Source: Diplosphaera chodatii (lineage: Eukaryota; Chlorophyta; Trebouxiophyceae; Prasiolales; Stichococcaceae). From it: 64,000 nt of DNA. The notes beneath the pieces were generated by a model that saw nothing but the letters and a program-made list of their open reading frames with translations, made no database searches and had not been told where the DNA came from. Position 1 is the stretch's first letter. Each line of letters begins with the position of its first letter. Both the position numbers and the translations under genes were made by a program. The stretch spans positions 434,001-498,000 of the forward strand of contig JAALGY010000053.1 of assembly GCA_032358165.1 (NCBI GenBank), in the 5' to 3' direction. This document shows, one piece after another, positions 22,142-34,700 of the stretch.

Positions 22142-25100
22142 TCAGGCTGTGGGCTGCTGCGGTAGCCCCGCCTGCAGCGCCGCCAGCTCCTCCTGGATGG
22201 CGGGGAAGGTCGGCCGCGCGTCGGGGTCGCTCAGCATGCACCGCACCGAAAGGTCCTACACCATTTGCACAACCAACATTGTTATATTCGGTTGATTCGG
22301 TTGGAAAGGTGAATCTATCGCTGCAGCCTTGAAGCTTGAACTTCGTCACAGACAGCTGAAGCGGTACATGACATCGGCTGCAGTGGGAAGGGACGGGTAT
22401 GCGTCTGATAAGCACCTTAATGGCGGGGGGCGCGTACGCCGGCCAGGGCAGCCGCTCGTCCTCCATGGCCACCCTGGCGATGACCTGCGTGTGGCTCATG
22501 CCGTCCCAGGCCTGCGCGCTGTTGGCCATCTGCAGCGCAACAGGGTGCCATGTCAGAGGCCACGACACGGCACGCCACATGCACCATACAGCAGGGCTGC
22601 GCCTGCTCAGGGGCCAGGCCCATGAGGACCCACACCTCTGAACCCAGTACGGTGGGATGATGTCAGGTTTGCACAGCATGGCTGGTCTTCATGCCTGCGC
22701 ACCTCCCACAGCAGGACGCCAAAGCTGAAGACATCTGACGCCGTGGTGAGCCGCTGCGCCAGCATCAGCTCGGGCGGCATGTGGGTCACCTGCAGGGGAG
22801 GTGTCAGAAATCAGCAAGCTCCTGGTTGCGGCTGTTGCTCGCACGTTTTCTGCTGAACCAGCTGCCTGTGCGCCTTGCAGTCAGTCCGAAGGCATGGGCT
22901 ACCAACCTTGGACTACAGCAGCGCACTGACATGTTCATAGGCATTCTTCACACTTGAGTGGTGGACAGGAGAAGGCAACACTAGATTGAACAAAGAACGA
23001 CATACAGCAGGTGCGTACCGTGCCATAGGTGGCAGTGCAGATGCTCTGCGCCTTGAGCTGCCGGCTGAGCCCGAAGTCCGCAACCTGCACAGTGTCACGA
23101 TGGATGTCAGCTCAAGGACTTTGCTCAGATGGAATGCAGGAGGAAATGCAGGCAATCCCAAACTCCAAATTCAATTTGGGGACGTCCAGCAGTTCAGCAT
23201 TAGAGGTGACGGGGCAGGGCAGCACCTTGGAGGTGAACCCTGCCGGCTTGCTCTTGTCGGTCGTCAGCATGACGTTGCTGCCGCACAGGTCGCCGTGCAC
23301 AACGTTGCGGCTGTGCAGGTACGCCATGGCGGAAGCCATCTCCGCCGCGACCGCCAGCACGACGGCGAGGTTGGTCGTTGCCTGCGGTGCTGCATCCACC
23401 CCGGAATCGCTCTGCAGCTGCGGCCGAGTGCTGAAGTAACCGCGCTCGATGCCACACTGCAATGCACAGGAGACGGGTGTCAGGCTGCGAACGTCTGGGA
23501 TTACAGACTGCTGTGCACCACAGTACGTAGGTCTGCCATCAGCCAGACGAACTGCGCCAATGCTGCTGTGCAACAACGACGCAGCGGCACTTATGTCTTA
23601 CCCGCAGCGTGCCACGGTTGCAGTACTCCATGACCAACCATGTCTCCATCTCGGCCGAGCACTTCGGACTGCAGTCGTCCGTGTCTGAGCTCTCGTCCTC
23701 CGACCACGATGGGGCGGTGCTGCATGCGCCTGCTTTGGGCGACAATGATAGAATCAGCACGGCTGTGCACTGCACCTAGAATATGAAGCGCAGCACACCA
23801 CACACACCAGTTGTGCGGCTTCCGGAAGGAAAAGACATTTGGGCAGATAGCAGCTACAGGAGGACAGGCGAATCACCTGAGGGAGCGTGTTCCAACTCTG
23901 TGGGATTGCCAGCAGGTGAGTCGCCGTCAGTGCCGGGTGAGCTCACTGCGCCCACGGTGCCGGCGGCGATAGGGTCCCTGGCGCTGCTGCGGGGCCGGCT
24001 GCGCTCCCCGCTGCTGTTGCTCCAGCTGCTGGCTTGCAGGTCCCCACCCTGCTTTGAGCGGGTCACACAGCAGCCCGTGAGGAGTGGTCGGAACCCAAAG
24101 AAGCACCAACTGCGCCTGGTGCAACCTCAAATCTTGTACACCCCAATCACCATACCCACATGACATACAGCCAGCAGCGGCAGGGGTGGTTGAAGTCAAC
24201 GAGGGTGCAAGCACTGTGTAAGTCTGCATCGAGAAATGTGGGGCAATGAGCAGAGGCGGCAGGACGGCACCTGGTTGATGACGGTCGCGTGCTTGAGGGC
24301 GGCCACAATGTTGGGGTGGCGCAGCTTGCGAACCTGCAACGTTGCAGCAGTACTGATGTCGTGGAACCTCTTTAGGTGCACATCTCACAGCTGGTCGTGT
24401 CTGCAGGTGGCCATGTCTGGACAGCTGCAGCGCTCAGATTAACATGTGGCACACCTGCAGCGCCTCCATGTTCTTCCACGGCTTGAGCGCCTTGCCCTGC
24501 GTGGACCTCATGTTGCCGGTGCAGACCTGCACACGCAGAGCAAATGGGTCAGAGTTGGACTGCACACCATACTTACAGGACCCACGGCACTCCAGCGACA
24601 TCAGTATAACGGTAGCCCTGCGGAGGCAAAGGAAACAGGGTACTCAGCCTCGCCTTGACGGCGACCTTCTTGCCCCGGTAGCGCCCCCGGAACACGCTGC
24701 CGAAGGAGCCCCGCGCCAGCAGCGGCCCCAGCTCCAGGCCCTCCACCAGCGCCGTGGTGAGCGGCCGCTCCCGCGCCGCGTTCAGCGCCTGCAGTGCGGA
24801 GGGTTGAGCCAGGTGTCAGGTGCTCGGCCCCATATGCCCAGCATCCCCAGATGCTGCGCGCAGAACTGCGACCGCTGGAGCGCACACGGGCCAACAGCCA
24901 CAGGATGCTGTAACAGCAGCAGCATGTACAACTTGTACACTCCTCCATCGAGCGCCGTCGCGTTTCACCTGGACAGGCGTGAAGCCATGGTCTCCGGCGG
25001 GCACGGGCTCCGGGGTGACGACCACGAAGAAGGGGTGCCCCGCGTCGCCGGGCGCGCTCGGCAGCTGCGCCGGCAGGTCCGCCAGCTCAGCGTTGTCGTC

Positions 25101-27908
25101 CAGCCCACCCTGATCCGCAGGCCTGCAGCGCGAAACCGCAGCCCATCAGGGGCTAGCCTCTGGGTGCTGTGCCGCATGAAGGAGCGTCTGACGACACCGT
25201 GTGCCAGTCGTGGAAAGTGTGACAGGGACATCAGCAGCTGCAAACCTCGACCTCAGGGTGACCCAGAGACAGCTCAATCCCTTTCAAGTGCGCAACTTCA
25301 TCAGGTCACATTGCTGTTGGGACTTGGGTGTCCAAGAAAAAGCAGTCACTGACCTGAACTGCAACGAGAAGGTGCCGCGCTCTGGCGCGTTGGCAACGCG
25401 GCAGCAGCGCAGGATGAACTCGTCGCCGCGGGCGGCCACCTCCACCGCCGCCTCCCACGCCGGGGAGTCCTCCGCAAACGGCCGGCTGAACAGCCGCCAC
25501 AGCGGCTGACCGGCTGCCGCCTCGGCAGCAACACCCGCCACCTGCCACACCAAGCAATATGCGCTCATTGTACACTCAGCCATTACCCAGAAATTGCCAA
25601 TTTTTTTGAAACATCTCGTTCCTTGTCCAAAGTGCACATGAGCGCGGTCGCTCTACAATCAGCCACGAAGAACACCGCTGTTGACGGGCACCACACCTGC
25701 GCAAGGGCGGCGTTTGCATGCAGCACGGCCCAGGGGCGCTGCGCGGCGTCCACAAACAGCACGGCGCGCCCGCGCATCCCGTTCACAGCCGCCGACTCCA
25801 TGGGCGTCACATCGCCGGAGCCGATGGTCGTGCTGGGCCTGCCCTGGAGCAGCTGCAGGGCGGCGGTGTCCTTCGCCAGCTCAGCCGCAACGCGCTCTGC
25901 GTCAGGACACGCTCGGCTGTCAAAACAGGAGAACAACCAACACTAAGCGAGTGTTGAGTGCAGAGCAGTCAGCTTCGTTGCTCGCACACTGCACCAAGCT
26001 CCAAGTGCGACACCCCCAGTCATGTGACCAACTCTAGCTGCAACAGATGGGCAGAAGATGCATTTGAAACACACAAATGTGCCACACACCTGCCAGCTCG
26101 GTGAAGGCGCTGCACTGCGCGTCGCTGGGCTGCTGCGGGTCGCGGCCCACAAGGCACAGGCTGCCGAGCACCAGGCCGCCCGGCCCCAGCAGCGGGATGC
26201 CCGCGAAAAAGCGGATCCGCGGCTCCGGCTGTTTCTGCAGCGCGTCGGCCAGCCTGCAGGACCAAGCCGACAGGTGGCTTGACCAGGGAAGCCGACGACT
26301 TCAGGATATTCGGCCCGCAAGACAACGCATGACCACTGCTGGCAGTTGCCAAGGCAGCTGAAGGATGAGGACAGGGTACGATGCAGCTCAGCAAACAGCT
26401 GTACAGTGGTGGCGGCATGGCGAGACCAATGGCAGGAGTGCTCGTGGCCGCGTCTTTCTGGCATGGGGCCTGTAGCAACTCACCGGGGCACGGCCAGGGT
26501 GTCGGGCAGGAGCAGCAGCTGCGGCTGCGGGGCGCGGGACTGCCACGCCGACCAGCACCAGGGGAACGTCCCCGGCCGGAACCCCGCCTCGTTCCGCACC
26601 CACACCCGCCTGTGTGCACACACCCAAGCGATTGCTCAAGCTGCAGCACTGGTGACTTTCTTGACCAATCCGCCCACCCTTGGTGCTCCTGTCTGCCGGA
26701 CACTGTGCACGCAGCACTGGTGACAAGCTGCCTGCACCTTCTACAACTTGATCTTGTGCTGCAGACCTCGAGTGACCACGGAACAAGCACAACACGGTAA
26801 TGGTACCTGGTGGCATTGATGGTGAGGATGGCGGTGTCCACACCAGCTGACCGCACCGCCGCCGTCAGCAGCTCCTCCACCTGCTGCGATGGTACACATA
26901 TGGTGACGAAACGGCTCGATACGCCTCAGCACTAGTGCCGACACTACAAACCAGTGAGGCCACTTGCAAGCTGCATTGCATGTCTGACAGGCATGACGGC
27001 CGAATGTCCAACTGCCCGCACCGCAGGTGGCGGGTTCCTGCCCAGGTAGCCGAAGTTGGAGTCGCCGACGTCCATCGGCGTGCCGTTGGCGCCCATCTTG
27101 GGCGGCCCCGCGCGCAGGAACTCCCTGAAGGGCAGCTTCACCAGCTGCTGCAGGGTGGCCTGCAGCGCCTCGCGCGCCTGCGCGCGCGGCGAGCAGTGCG
27201 AGCCGCTCCCGCCGCCCATGCTGCTGCTCGCGGCCGCACTGCTGACATGCGCAAGTCTGCTGCTGCGCGTGTCGATGCTGCAGCTGCCACTTGATGCCAG
27301 GCCGCCGCTGCTGACTGCGGTGCTGCCGACGCTGCCGGACTGCAGGGTGCCTGACGAAAAGGCTCCGCTGTTGCCTGTTGTCGAGCTGCTGCGGGTGCTG
27401 ACGCTGTCGAGGCTGGGCATGCTGAGCTGGTCGCTGGCTGGCGGCTGAGCAGCTGGTGTCCCTGGCAGGGGCATCCAAACCAGACCGCCGACCGAGTCTG
27501 CGGTGTCCAGCGACACCCGAAGCAGCGGCCGGCTGCTGCTGCTGCTGTGCCTGCCGCCAGCGCGCGATGCCAGCTTCGCTGCCCTCGCCAGCTCTGCAGA
27601 TGGTACATCCAGCAACTCAGATGTCTGCAGCAGGGTTGGGCACCATCGTCCCGCAACAACACGCGGGCAGTGACACTCTGCCCTAAGAAACCCTGTGTCG
27701 GTGCAAGGGTCATGTGAAGGCGATGCATTGCACCTGCTGGGCTGCGGAAGTCGGCGCTGCCGGCGGTGCACCATGCAGCTGTGCCGCCGGATGTGCAGGG
27801 CTCCAGCTGCGCCGCTGTGGAGTCCGTGTCAGAGCTGGAGCAGGTCGCCGCATCCGGCACATCGCTGCCGTGCTCCGAGCTTGTTACCTGCTTTGGAAAG
27901 TGCTCCAA
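22142..27908 (-). CDS. GAF-PAS-TKL protein kinase
   Basis: Predicted sensory Ser/Thr or dual-specificity kinase. Eighteen exons (27734-27908, 27022-27593, 26807-26880, 26484-26609, 26090-26253, 25697-25896, 25354-25541, 24969-25122, 24654-24788, 24455-24526, 24271-24333, 23877-24048, 23602-23729, 23226-23456, 23019-23084, 22703-22789, 22416-22529, 22142-22255) sum to 945 codons. A Ser-rich head (about 1-240) precedes a GAF domain (about 250-370; GIPLLGPGGLVLGSLCLVGR) and a PAS domain (about 400-500; AVLFVDAAQRPWAVLHANAA, GQPLWRLFSRPF). The kinase domain begins near 565: LARGSFGSVFRG, VAVK, LRHPNIV, VMEYCNRGTL, VVHGDLCGSNVML, VADFGLSR, DVFSFGVLLWE, DPDARPTF. Catalytic Lys, Asp, Asn and DFG are present; the HRD Arg is Gly, as in many algal TKL kinases. 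A Ser/acid-rich insert of about 95 residues splits beta4 from beta5. One GC donor follows 24654. The bound signal is unknown. Confidence 0.88.
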
Positions 27909-29746
27909 GCTCGGTGCCAGGGCAGCAGCTCTGCAATGGCTGCAGTGCAGCGTATCGCCGAAGAGCAGTTTGAGTGCAAGTTGCTTGGGTCATCAATCAA
28001 CTGCACTGCGAGGAGCACAGCGAGGAGCTCGGGTGCAGATGACGCACCCGCTTTGCCGCCTCATCCTGCAGCAGCGGGTGCAGGCCGCAGGAGGAGCAGC
28101 CGGCGCCCATGCTGGGTCACGTGGCGTGCCTGCCGCAGCTGTGCCGTTCCCTACTGCTGCTCGTGGGGATCCTGCACACCGCACAGCACAGGTAAAACAA
28201 GGTGCACAGGGTGTGTGAGCATGGTCACGCCCGGACATGAAGCAGACGCTCCGCACCACCGGCGTGGCCACGATGGCTCGGGAGAAGGAGACCAAGGCGG
28301 GGCACTGGATCCGCAAATGGCTGCTTGTCGTTGTGCCAACAGTAACGCAGGCTGCCATCAACCACGAGGCCGCAGGCCCAGCACGGCAGATTGCAGCAGA
28401 CTCGTAAACAAGACGAGGGCAGCGCTGACATGTGCAGCGCAAGACTGCAGCGCGCGGGCGTGCAACAAGTGCGCTTTGTAGCTCGGCACTACCGGAGCAC
28501 CTTTCTTTCACTCCTGGCCAGTCGTGCCAAACCCTGCCGGTCAGCGGCCCCGCTGCCGCTGGCCGCCGGCTACTGACCGTGCCGACGCAGGGCGGCGCAC
28601 CCAGTAGGTTTCGTATCTACGGCGCGCGGTGGGCTACTGGCCACAGACAGCTGCAGCGGCGGTAGCCTCGGCCAGGTCACAGCGCAGCCAACACTGACCC
28701 CAAGACTGGCTCTTCTCGGGCAGCTCTGAGGGCTGTAACTCAAGTACTTCAGCGTCCTGGCAGCATCGTAGGCTCGGCGCAGAGCAGGTCATGAGCCGTA
28801 CTTGCAAAAGTGCAGGTGTTGCCACAGCCACAACACCAACAGATGGGGTCGGGCGACTTTTTGGGTTTACGGCACGGCGCTGGTGCCATACAGCGCTACG
28901 CATCTCATCCTGTAACTCGACAACGTTTGAGGACCGTAGAAGACGTGCGTCAATCCTCCATGCGCCTCACCAGCGGGGAATGGGCGTCCGGGGAGTTGCT
29001 GCGAAGTTGGGAAGCTGTTGCTGCCTCCGCGCCTTGCGCTGGAACTCTTCCGCCTGACGTCCTATGGCAGTGGTTGCTTGTTGGTGCACAGTAAGCTCGC
29101 CGCTGGGTTTAGTAAGTGCGACCGGCGGGGCAAGGCTTTTGTGGACCGTAGGAGGCTTGGAGCTTCACACAGCACTGATCAGATGCGGGGTGATTACTCA
29201 GCCCCGTGACAGCCGCAATCTCATATGGACCGCAAGTCCCGTATCGCTCAAGGGTCGGCCCGGAACCCCGTGACGGGCTCACAGCTGTGAAACCCCCTGC
29301 ACCTCGCCTGCTGAGCAGCTTCACGCTCACCAAAGTCAGTGCCGCTGACAGGGTGTGCTTGCAAGTGATCCCGTGCTATCGCTCAGAAAATTTTGATCTG
29401 CTGCAGCAGATACGTGATCGAGCCTCTACCTTTTGAGCGTTTGCAACACAGAAGAGTGTTCGATCGTCCTTGAAGGCTGCGAGAGCAGCTGCACGACCAG
29501 CTATTCAGACAGTCGCAGCGGTAGGCAGCAAGGCGGTGACGCGTCACGATGATCGGCTTTGTGGTGGTGAGCTTGACGATGTGTTGCCGCATCTAAGATC
29601 GTATGAGCTGCAGCTGTTGAGCCCTCTCTCATTGGGCGACACCTCAAAGTGCAAGCAGACGCGTGTCAGGTCCGCTGCCAGTGCTGTAACATCAAACTAA
29701 ATCATGTTGGCATATGTGCTGACGGTGTTTCCATTTCCTGCCGCAG
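27909..29746. other. Unresolved 1.8 kb between kinase start and membrane-protein exons
   Basis: The region must hold the kinase promoter and probably 5' exons of the plus-strand membrane-protein gene that becomes recognisable at 29747. One plus-strand segment, about 28241-28345, translates to a charged, protein-like stretch (TGVATMAREKETKAGHWIRK, then WLLVVVPT) with a possible GT donor after ACA. An ATG at 28039 with an open frame to a GT donor near 28191 could be the first exon. None of this is supported by a recognised family. The stretch 28800-29700 is lower in GC and looks mostly non-coding. Confidence 0.35.
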
Positions 29747-30888
29747 CCCCTGTACATCATCTGCGGCCTTGAGGTGCGACTTGATTTGCACACAGCCGTT
29801 CGCTGCAAAACCAACCCTGTATGCCCACAAACTGTTCCACACGGCTCAAGCTCCTCAGTCATTGCACTCACGGAATGTTCTGCTGTACCACTGAAGCTGG
29901 GCATTTAACACTCCGCAGTCGCTGCTGGGCTTCTGGCTGATGCTGCCGATGCCCTTCTGCCTGCCCGCCGTCGCGCTGTGCCGCTTCAGCAAGCACAACA
30001 CGGTCGCGCGCACCGTCATCAACACCACCGCGGCGTTCCTCACCATGCTGCTGCTCGCCCCGCTCTATGACAACTACACGATGCACAAGGCAAAGGAGAA
30101 CGCCTCCCACGCAACACCCGAGTCCCTGGTCGAGACGTGAGTAGTCGTCAGCTCCAGCGTCCTGCTTCATGTCCGCTCTGTCATGCGACGTTCCTGCACC
30201 TGCTGCACCGCAAGCGATGCATTTGAAACGCGGACGCCTGGGGACCCGTCTGCATGTGTATTGCATCGCATATTTACATGCTTGGCAAGCAACCTCTGAA
30301 TCTGCGGCTGCTTGACGCACAGCACGGGCAACGAGGCCAACTCGCTGCTGAGCGCCAGCCTGACGGCGGCCGCCATCTGCAACCTGTTCATGCTGCGCCA
30401 CCTGGGCGCCTGCATCGATGAGCGTGAGAAGCTGCGGGTGGGCTCCCTAAACCCTCTGTCCCCGCTCCGATGACCACCTGCCCATGGTCTGTTCCACGAC
30501 ACCACGGCATATGAGACTGCCTGGCACCATAGCAGTCGCCCTGCACGTGGAGCAGGTGTGAAGGTGCCTCCTCAACATTGCCAGTCTCTGTGTTGTTCGT
30601 TGCTCAGGCCTGCCCTAGTGTCTGGCACTGTCCAACACAAGCAGCCAGGATGCATCACGAACCCCGTAGTCAGCATCCTCCAAAGCTCGCAGCTGCTGTG
30701 TAGCTTTGGTGGTGTGCAATGCTGCTACTGTTGTACCATGTGCTGTCCTTCCTGTGGCGCAGGTGCAGCTGCAGGATGCGGGCATCACGCCCAACGAGAT
30801 GCAGGGCACCGTGAACGGCTCGAAGCCCGGTCAGCAGCAGCCGCAGGTGCAGATGCAGGCGCAGGACATCCCCCTCAAGGCTGACTAG
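29747..30888 (+). CDS. Unrecognised membrane protein, C-terminal exons only
   Basis: I do not recognise the family. Four in-frame exons are visible: 29747-29773 (PLYIICGLE), 29919-30136, 30323-30437 and 30763-30888, ending at TAG. The second encodes two probable membrane segments (LLGFWLMLPMPFCLPAVALC and VINTTAAFLTMLLLAPLY) separated by a basic loop. The third adds a further hydrophobic helix (LLSASLTAAAICNLFMLRHL). The tail of about 40 residues is Gln-rich and soluble. Splice borders are canonical and phases match (0, 2, 0). The start must lie upstream, somewhere in 28.0-29.7 kb, and is not resolved. A plus-strand TGTAA at 31334-31338 is 446 nt after the stop. A carrier or small channel-like protein is possible but is only a guess from topology. 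Confidence 0.55.
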
Positions 30889-31762
30889 GCTTGACGGCGG
30901 CGGCGCATGGCGGGCCACAGCAGCGCTTGCGGCCGTCCCACAGCAGCATTGGGTGACGTGCAGGGTGCCTGAAGCGTGGGCCAGCATGGGAACACCAGGC
31001 GCACGGTGCACAGGACCTGTTGGTTGCAATTGGTGCAACATGTGCTGCGGCAGACCTGACGGCAGCCACTCGCCCGTGTGTTGACATGGCCCACGCATCA
31101 GGCATCCAGACAGTATCGTACGTGACACTGTCAGTAGGTAATGATGTTGCTGCGGCTGCTGTGTGACATTGACAGGCTGGTGTTGCCATCAGCCGCTGTG
31201 GCATACATAGCCTTTCGCAGTCTTCCTGTGTGCCAGCGTTGACCTCTCCTGGCTTAGCTGGCCTGCAGCAACAGCCGCTTGTTTGGTGGGCTTGATAGTT
31301 GTTGCTTTGGCTACTTTCATAAACAGTCCATGGTGTAAAGATGCCATAACCCGAGATAATCCTACTTCACCCGAATGAAAGGTTCCACTGAGCAAACCCA
31401 TCAGAAAAAAACACCCTGAAAGCAAAAGCACAGCGGAGTGCATGACAGCACTCAGCGCACATCAGAGTGAGACCAAGCAAGATACTTCATATGTCGGTCC
31501 TGTCCGGAGAGAGACTTGCAGTTGCTTCGGTCGATACTCCATTGACACACTGCGGTTTGAATGATGTGTCAAGCACCAGGGCCACTGTGCCCTGGTTCCC
31601 TGTCGCAGCATGCCCCCCGCTGCTGTGCTGCAGTCTTACACTTCCCTGTCACCTAAAGTAGCGTTGTGCTGACAGAACTCGATGCTGCTGCTGCTGCTGC
31701 TGCCGCAGGGGCTGGCTGGGGAACTGTTGCAGGCTGCGACCAGTGGCGCGGCTCCACACGCG
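30889..31762. other. Convergent intergenic region with both poly(A) signals
   Basis: About 870 bp separate the membrane-protein stop from the kinase stop. It holds TGTAA at 31334-31338 (plus) and TTACA at 31636-31640 (minus strand TGTAA). A (CTG)n tract of about six units lies at 31681-31700, just outside the kinase C-terminus. No other coding signal is seen. Confidence 0.45.
31636..31640 (-). other. Poly(A) signal TGTAA of the downstream membrane kinase
   Basis: TTACA on the given strand reads TGTAA on the gene strand, 123 nt beyond the kinase stop codon, a usual spacing for chlorophyte genes. Confidence 0.6.
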
Positions 31763-34700
31763 CTACCTGCTGCCTGGGTTGGCAAGGCAGCTGCCGCCGT
31801 CGGTGCTGCCGCGGGGCCGCCGGTCCTCGAAGCTGCCGCGAGACTTGGAGTCGCGCGCCGCGTCCCCGATGCTGCTGCTGCCCCCTGACGCCGCCCGTTC
31901 CAGGGCATCCTTCAGCACCATCTGCATGCTCACCCGCCCGCTGGCGCCTGCACCGCGAGGGAACGTGCCAATGTGACCCCACGACAGCCACGGTTTGGGG
32001 CACGTCACACTCTGCAAGCCTTTGCCGGCCACAGCTGGTGTGACAACATCATGGAGCTCCATGCTGCGGGCCAGCTGGCTGTGATGCCGGCAAGCGGAGG
32101 CTGTACGCAAGGTTGCTGCAACCGTGTAGTGCATGATTACATAACGCCTCCTAGTCAATGTTTGTTTGTTGCTGGGTACAAAAGTTGAACTATTTCAAGG
32201 GAGAAGCCAACGACGTCAGGGGAACTCTTATTTTCGAAGACCCACCGTCGACGCTGGCGGCCTGAGAGGGCGTGCTGGGCGCCGTCTGCAGCTGGCCCGC
32301 GTGCTGGGTGTGCGGCTCCGGCACGGTGCCTGAGCCGTGGCGCGACATCCCGCCGCCGTCCGATGACGCCGACATCGCCTGCAGCAAAATCGGGAGCAGT
32401 GTCCCGCCAGCAAGCATATGCACATGTAGCATCGGTGCAGCTGTCCCGAGTCGGGGTTTCGGTCATGATCAGGCCAAGGTCTTGACATTTGCACGCCCTA
32501 CTTCAAACCCTTACCTATGCCGATGGGGCTCCTCTGGTTCCATCACGACGGCGGTGTGTTGCGCGGCCACCAATGCACATAGCATTTGTGCACCCAAGCC
32601 AATGGCAGCATACACGAAGCAGAGAGCAGGCAAGTGGTGTGTACAAGGTTGTTGCCACCCAGCCAAGGACAGACGGGAAACACAAAGAGGGCTCCACCTG
32701 TTCCAGGAGGGAGCGGGAGCCGGGGCGCAGGTTGCCCGAGTCGGTGCGGCCGGCGCGCGCCTCCAGAAGCTCCCCCACCGCAATGGGGTCGAACATGAAG
32801 GGCCGCGACACCACGCCCATGCGCGCCTGTGCTTGGACAGATGTGTTTACGCATCATTCAGACAGGATCATGATGCTCCGGTCGCGTCGTACATGTCACC
32901 ATGGTCTTAAGTTGCAGGTTCTTGCAGCTGGCGTGCATATCCTGCCAGTATCAACGATGCGACAGTGCTGGAGATGGGCAGGTGTCCTCACCAGCTGCAG
33001 CGTCGACAGCAGGGACAGGATGTTGAGGAAGCAGGCGTTGGTGCACTTGCCCTCGGCCACCATGTTCTCCCGCAGCGCCTGCGACACCGCGACCACGTCG
33101 CCGTAGCTGCCCGGCCCCGAGCTGAAGCTGTCATCCTGCACCGAATGGACAACAGTCAGCTGCACTGTAGATGGTGCTGTCCTGCGCTGCATCACAGGAG
33201 AGATGCGCTTGCCAGATGCGAAGTGCTTCAGATCTGAAGTGCTTCGCATGGACGCCCTGGCGAAGCCATGCATGTCCACGGCTGATCAAATCTGGCGGCT
33301 GGCCATCTGGTGTACAGGGCATGTCCGCAAGGCAAACTGCGACACAGTGCATCTTGTGAATGGTGCTTTGACCGGACCTGGCAGTCGTCGAACTGGTGCA
33401 GGGCTTCCACGAGGCGCGCCCGCTCGGCAGCGATGCCCTCCATCTGCTTCAGGGTGTCCTGGCGGATGCCTGCGCTCGGGGACATGCACGGCCAGGGTCG
33501 CTGAGCACCCAGCACAGCATCTTAGTCTTCGAACATGAAGCCCGGCTGCTTTTCCCTCCTAACATATGCACCTGCCAGGTGGCGTGAGCAGTAGAGCCCC
33601 GTGTCCCACCTAGGATGGCCTTCTCCTGCTGCGGCGTGAGCTGCAGCGCCCGCAGCACCGCGTGCTGGTCGATCTTGACGGGGTCGGGTGCGCTGCCGCC
33701 CGTGGACTCCGCGGTGGTGGTGCTCTTGGTGTTGCGCAGGCCGTGCGCCCACAGGCTGTTGTCCTGCGCCTGCGGGGCATCGGCAGCAGCAGTGGGCGAG
33801 CTGAACAGTGGCAGGCAGGCGCACCGCCAGGGCACATCACGACACACACAAGCGCCTGGAGGGGAGCCAGACAGCACCGTGGCATGACCCTCGCGCAGCA
33901 ACATGGAAGCGAGCAGGCCCAGCGTGCCAGGGGAACGCAGCAGCCGGAACGCTGTCGCACCTTGAGCCGCATGGCACGCAGCAGGGGGGCGGACAGCGCC
34001 TCGATGCGGCGGTACGCCGCGGACTTGGGGTCCTCCACGTCGGGGGCCTGCAGGCAGCGCGCCCAGTCGGCCAGCAGGTCCGTCCAGACGCCCATGTCGG
34101 TGCGCTGGCTGCGTGGCAGCACATCGCCGTGTCAGCTTGACCGTCAGATCGCAGGCGACGCTGCTGATGGCGGACAGCACCAACTGCACAGTGTCACATC
34201 CATGCGCACAGCCGCTGGGTGACAAGCCGCAGGTCTCAGACATTGTGCTCATGTTGCGCCGGCCCAGTGCTTCAGCAGGCACCTGATGGACTCGGGAGGG
34301 ACACGCACAGGCAGGCACCTGATGAACTCGGCCTCGGCGGGCCGCCAGTTGCGCTCCTTGATGCCCTGCTCGCCGTACAGGATGGTGGCGATCTGCGCCG
34401 TCATCTTCTGCGCCTTGCGCCCAATCTCCGGGTCGCCAGTGCCCTGCAGCGACGCAGACCTCGCTCACGTTTTGACCACTGCTCCGCCAGTCAGCAGCAG
34501 GTGCTCAGCCACACACGGCCGCCAAGCTGCCCAAGCCGTAGCGCGCTGCAGTGGCCTTTCGAACCCCAGTGTGGATGAAGGGCTGTCCAGCGTGAAGGCA
34601 GTCAGGCTCCAGCGCCGCCCCACCTTGGGCTTGTCCTTGGGCTTGCGGGGGGGCAGGTGGCGGTCGAGCACCACGTCCGGCTGGCTCAGCAGCGACACCA

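Noticed and set aside
24444..25352. Plus-strand open frame of about 300 codons
   Set aside because: Antisense to kinase exons that carry conserved glycine-loop and VAVK motifs; it is a shadow of those exons.
29130..29300. tRNA-like or MITE-like segment with several short inverted repeats
   Set aside because: I could not fold it into a cloverleaf with correct arms, and no second copy with terminal repeats was found. Some words (TCGCTCAAGG) recur near 35535, but too briefly to call a repeat.
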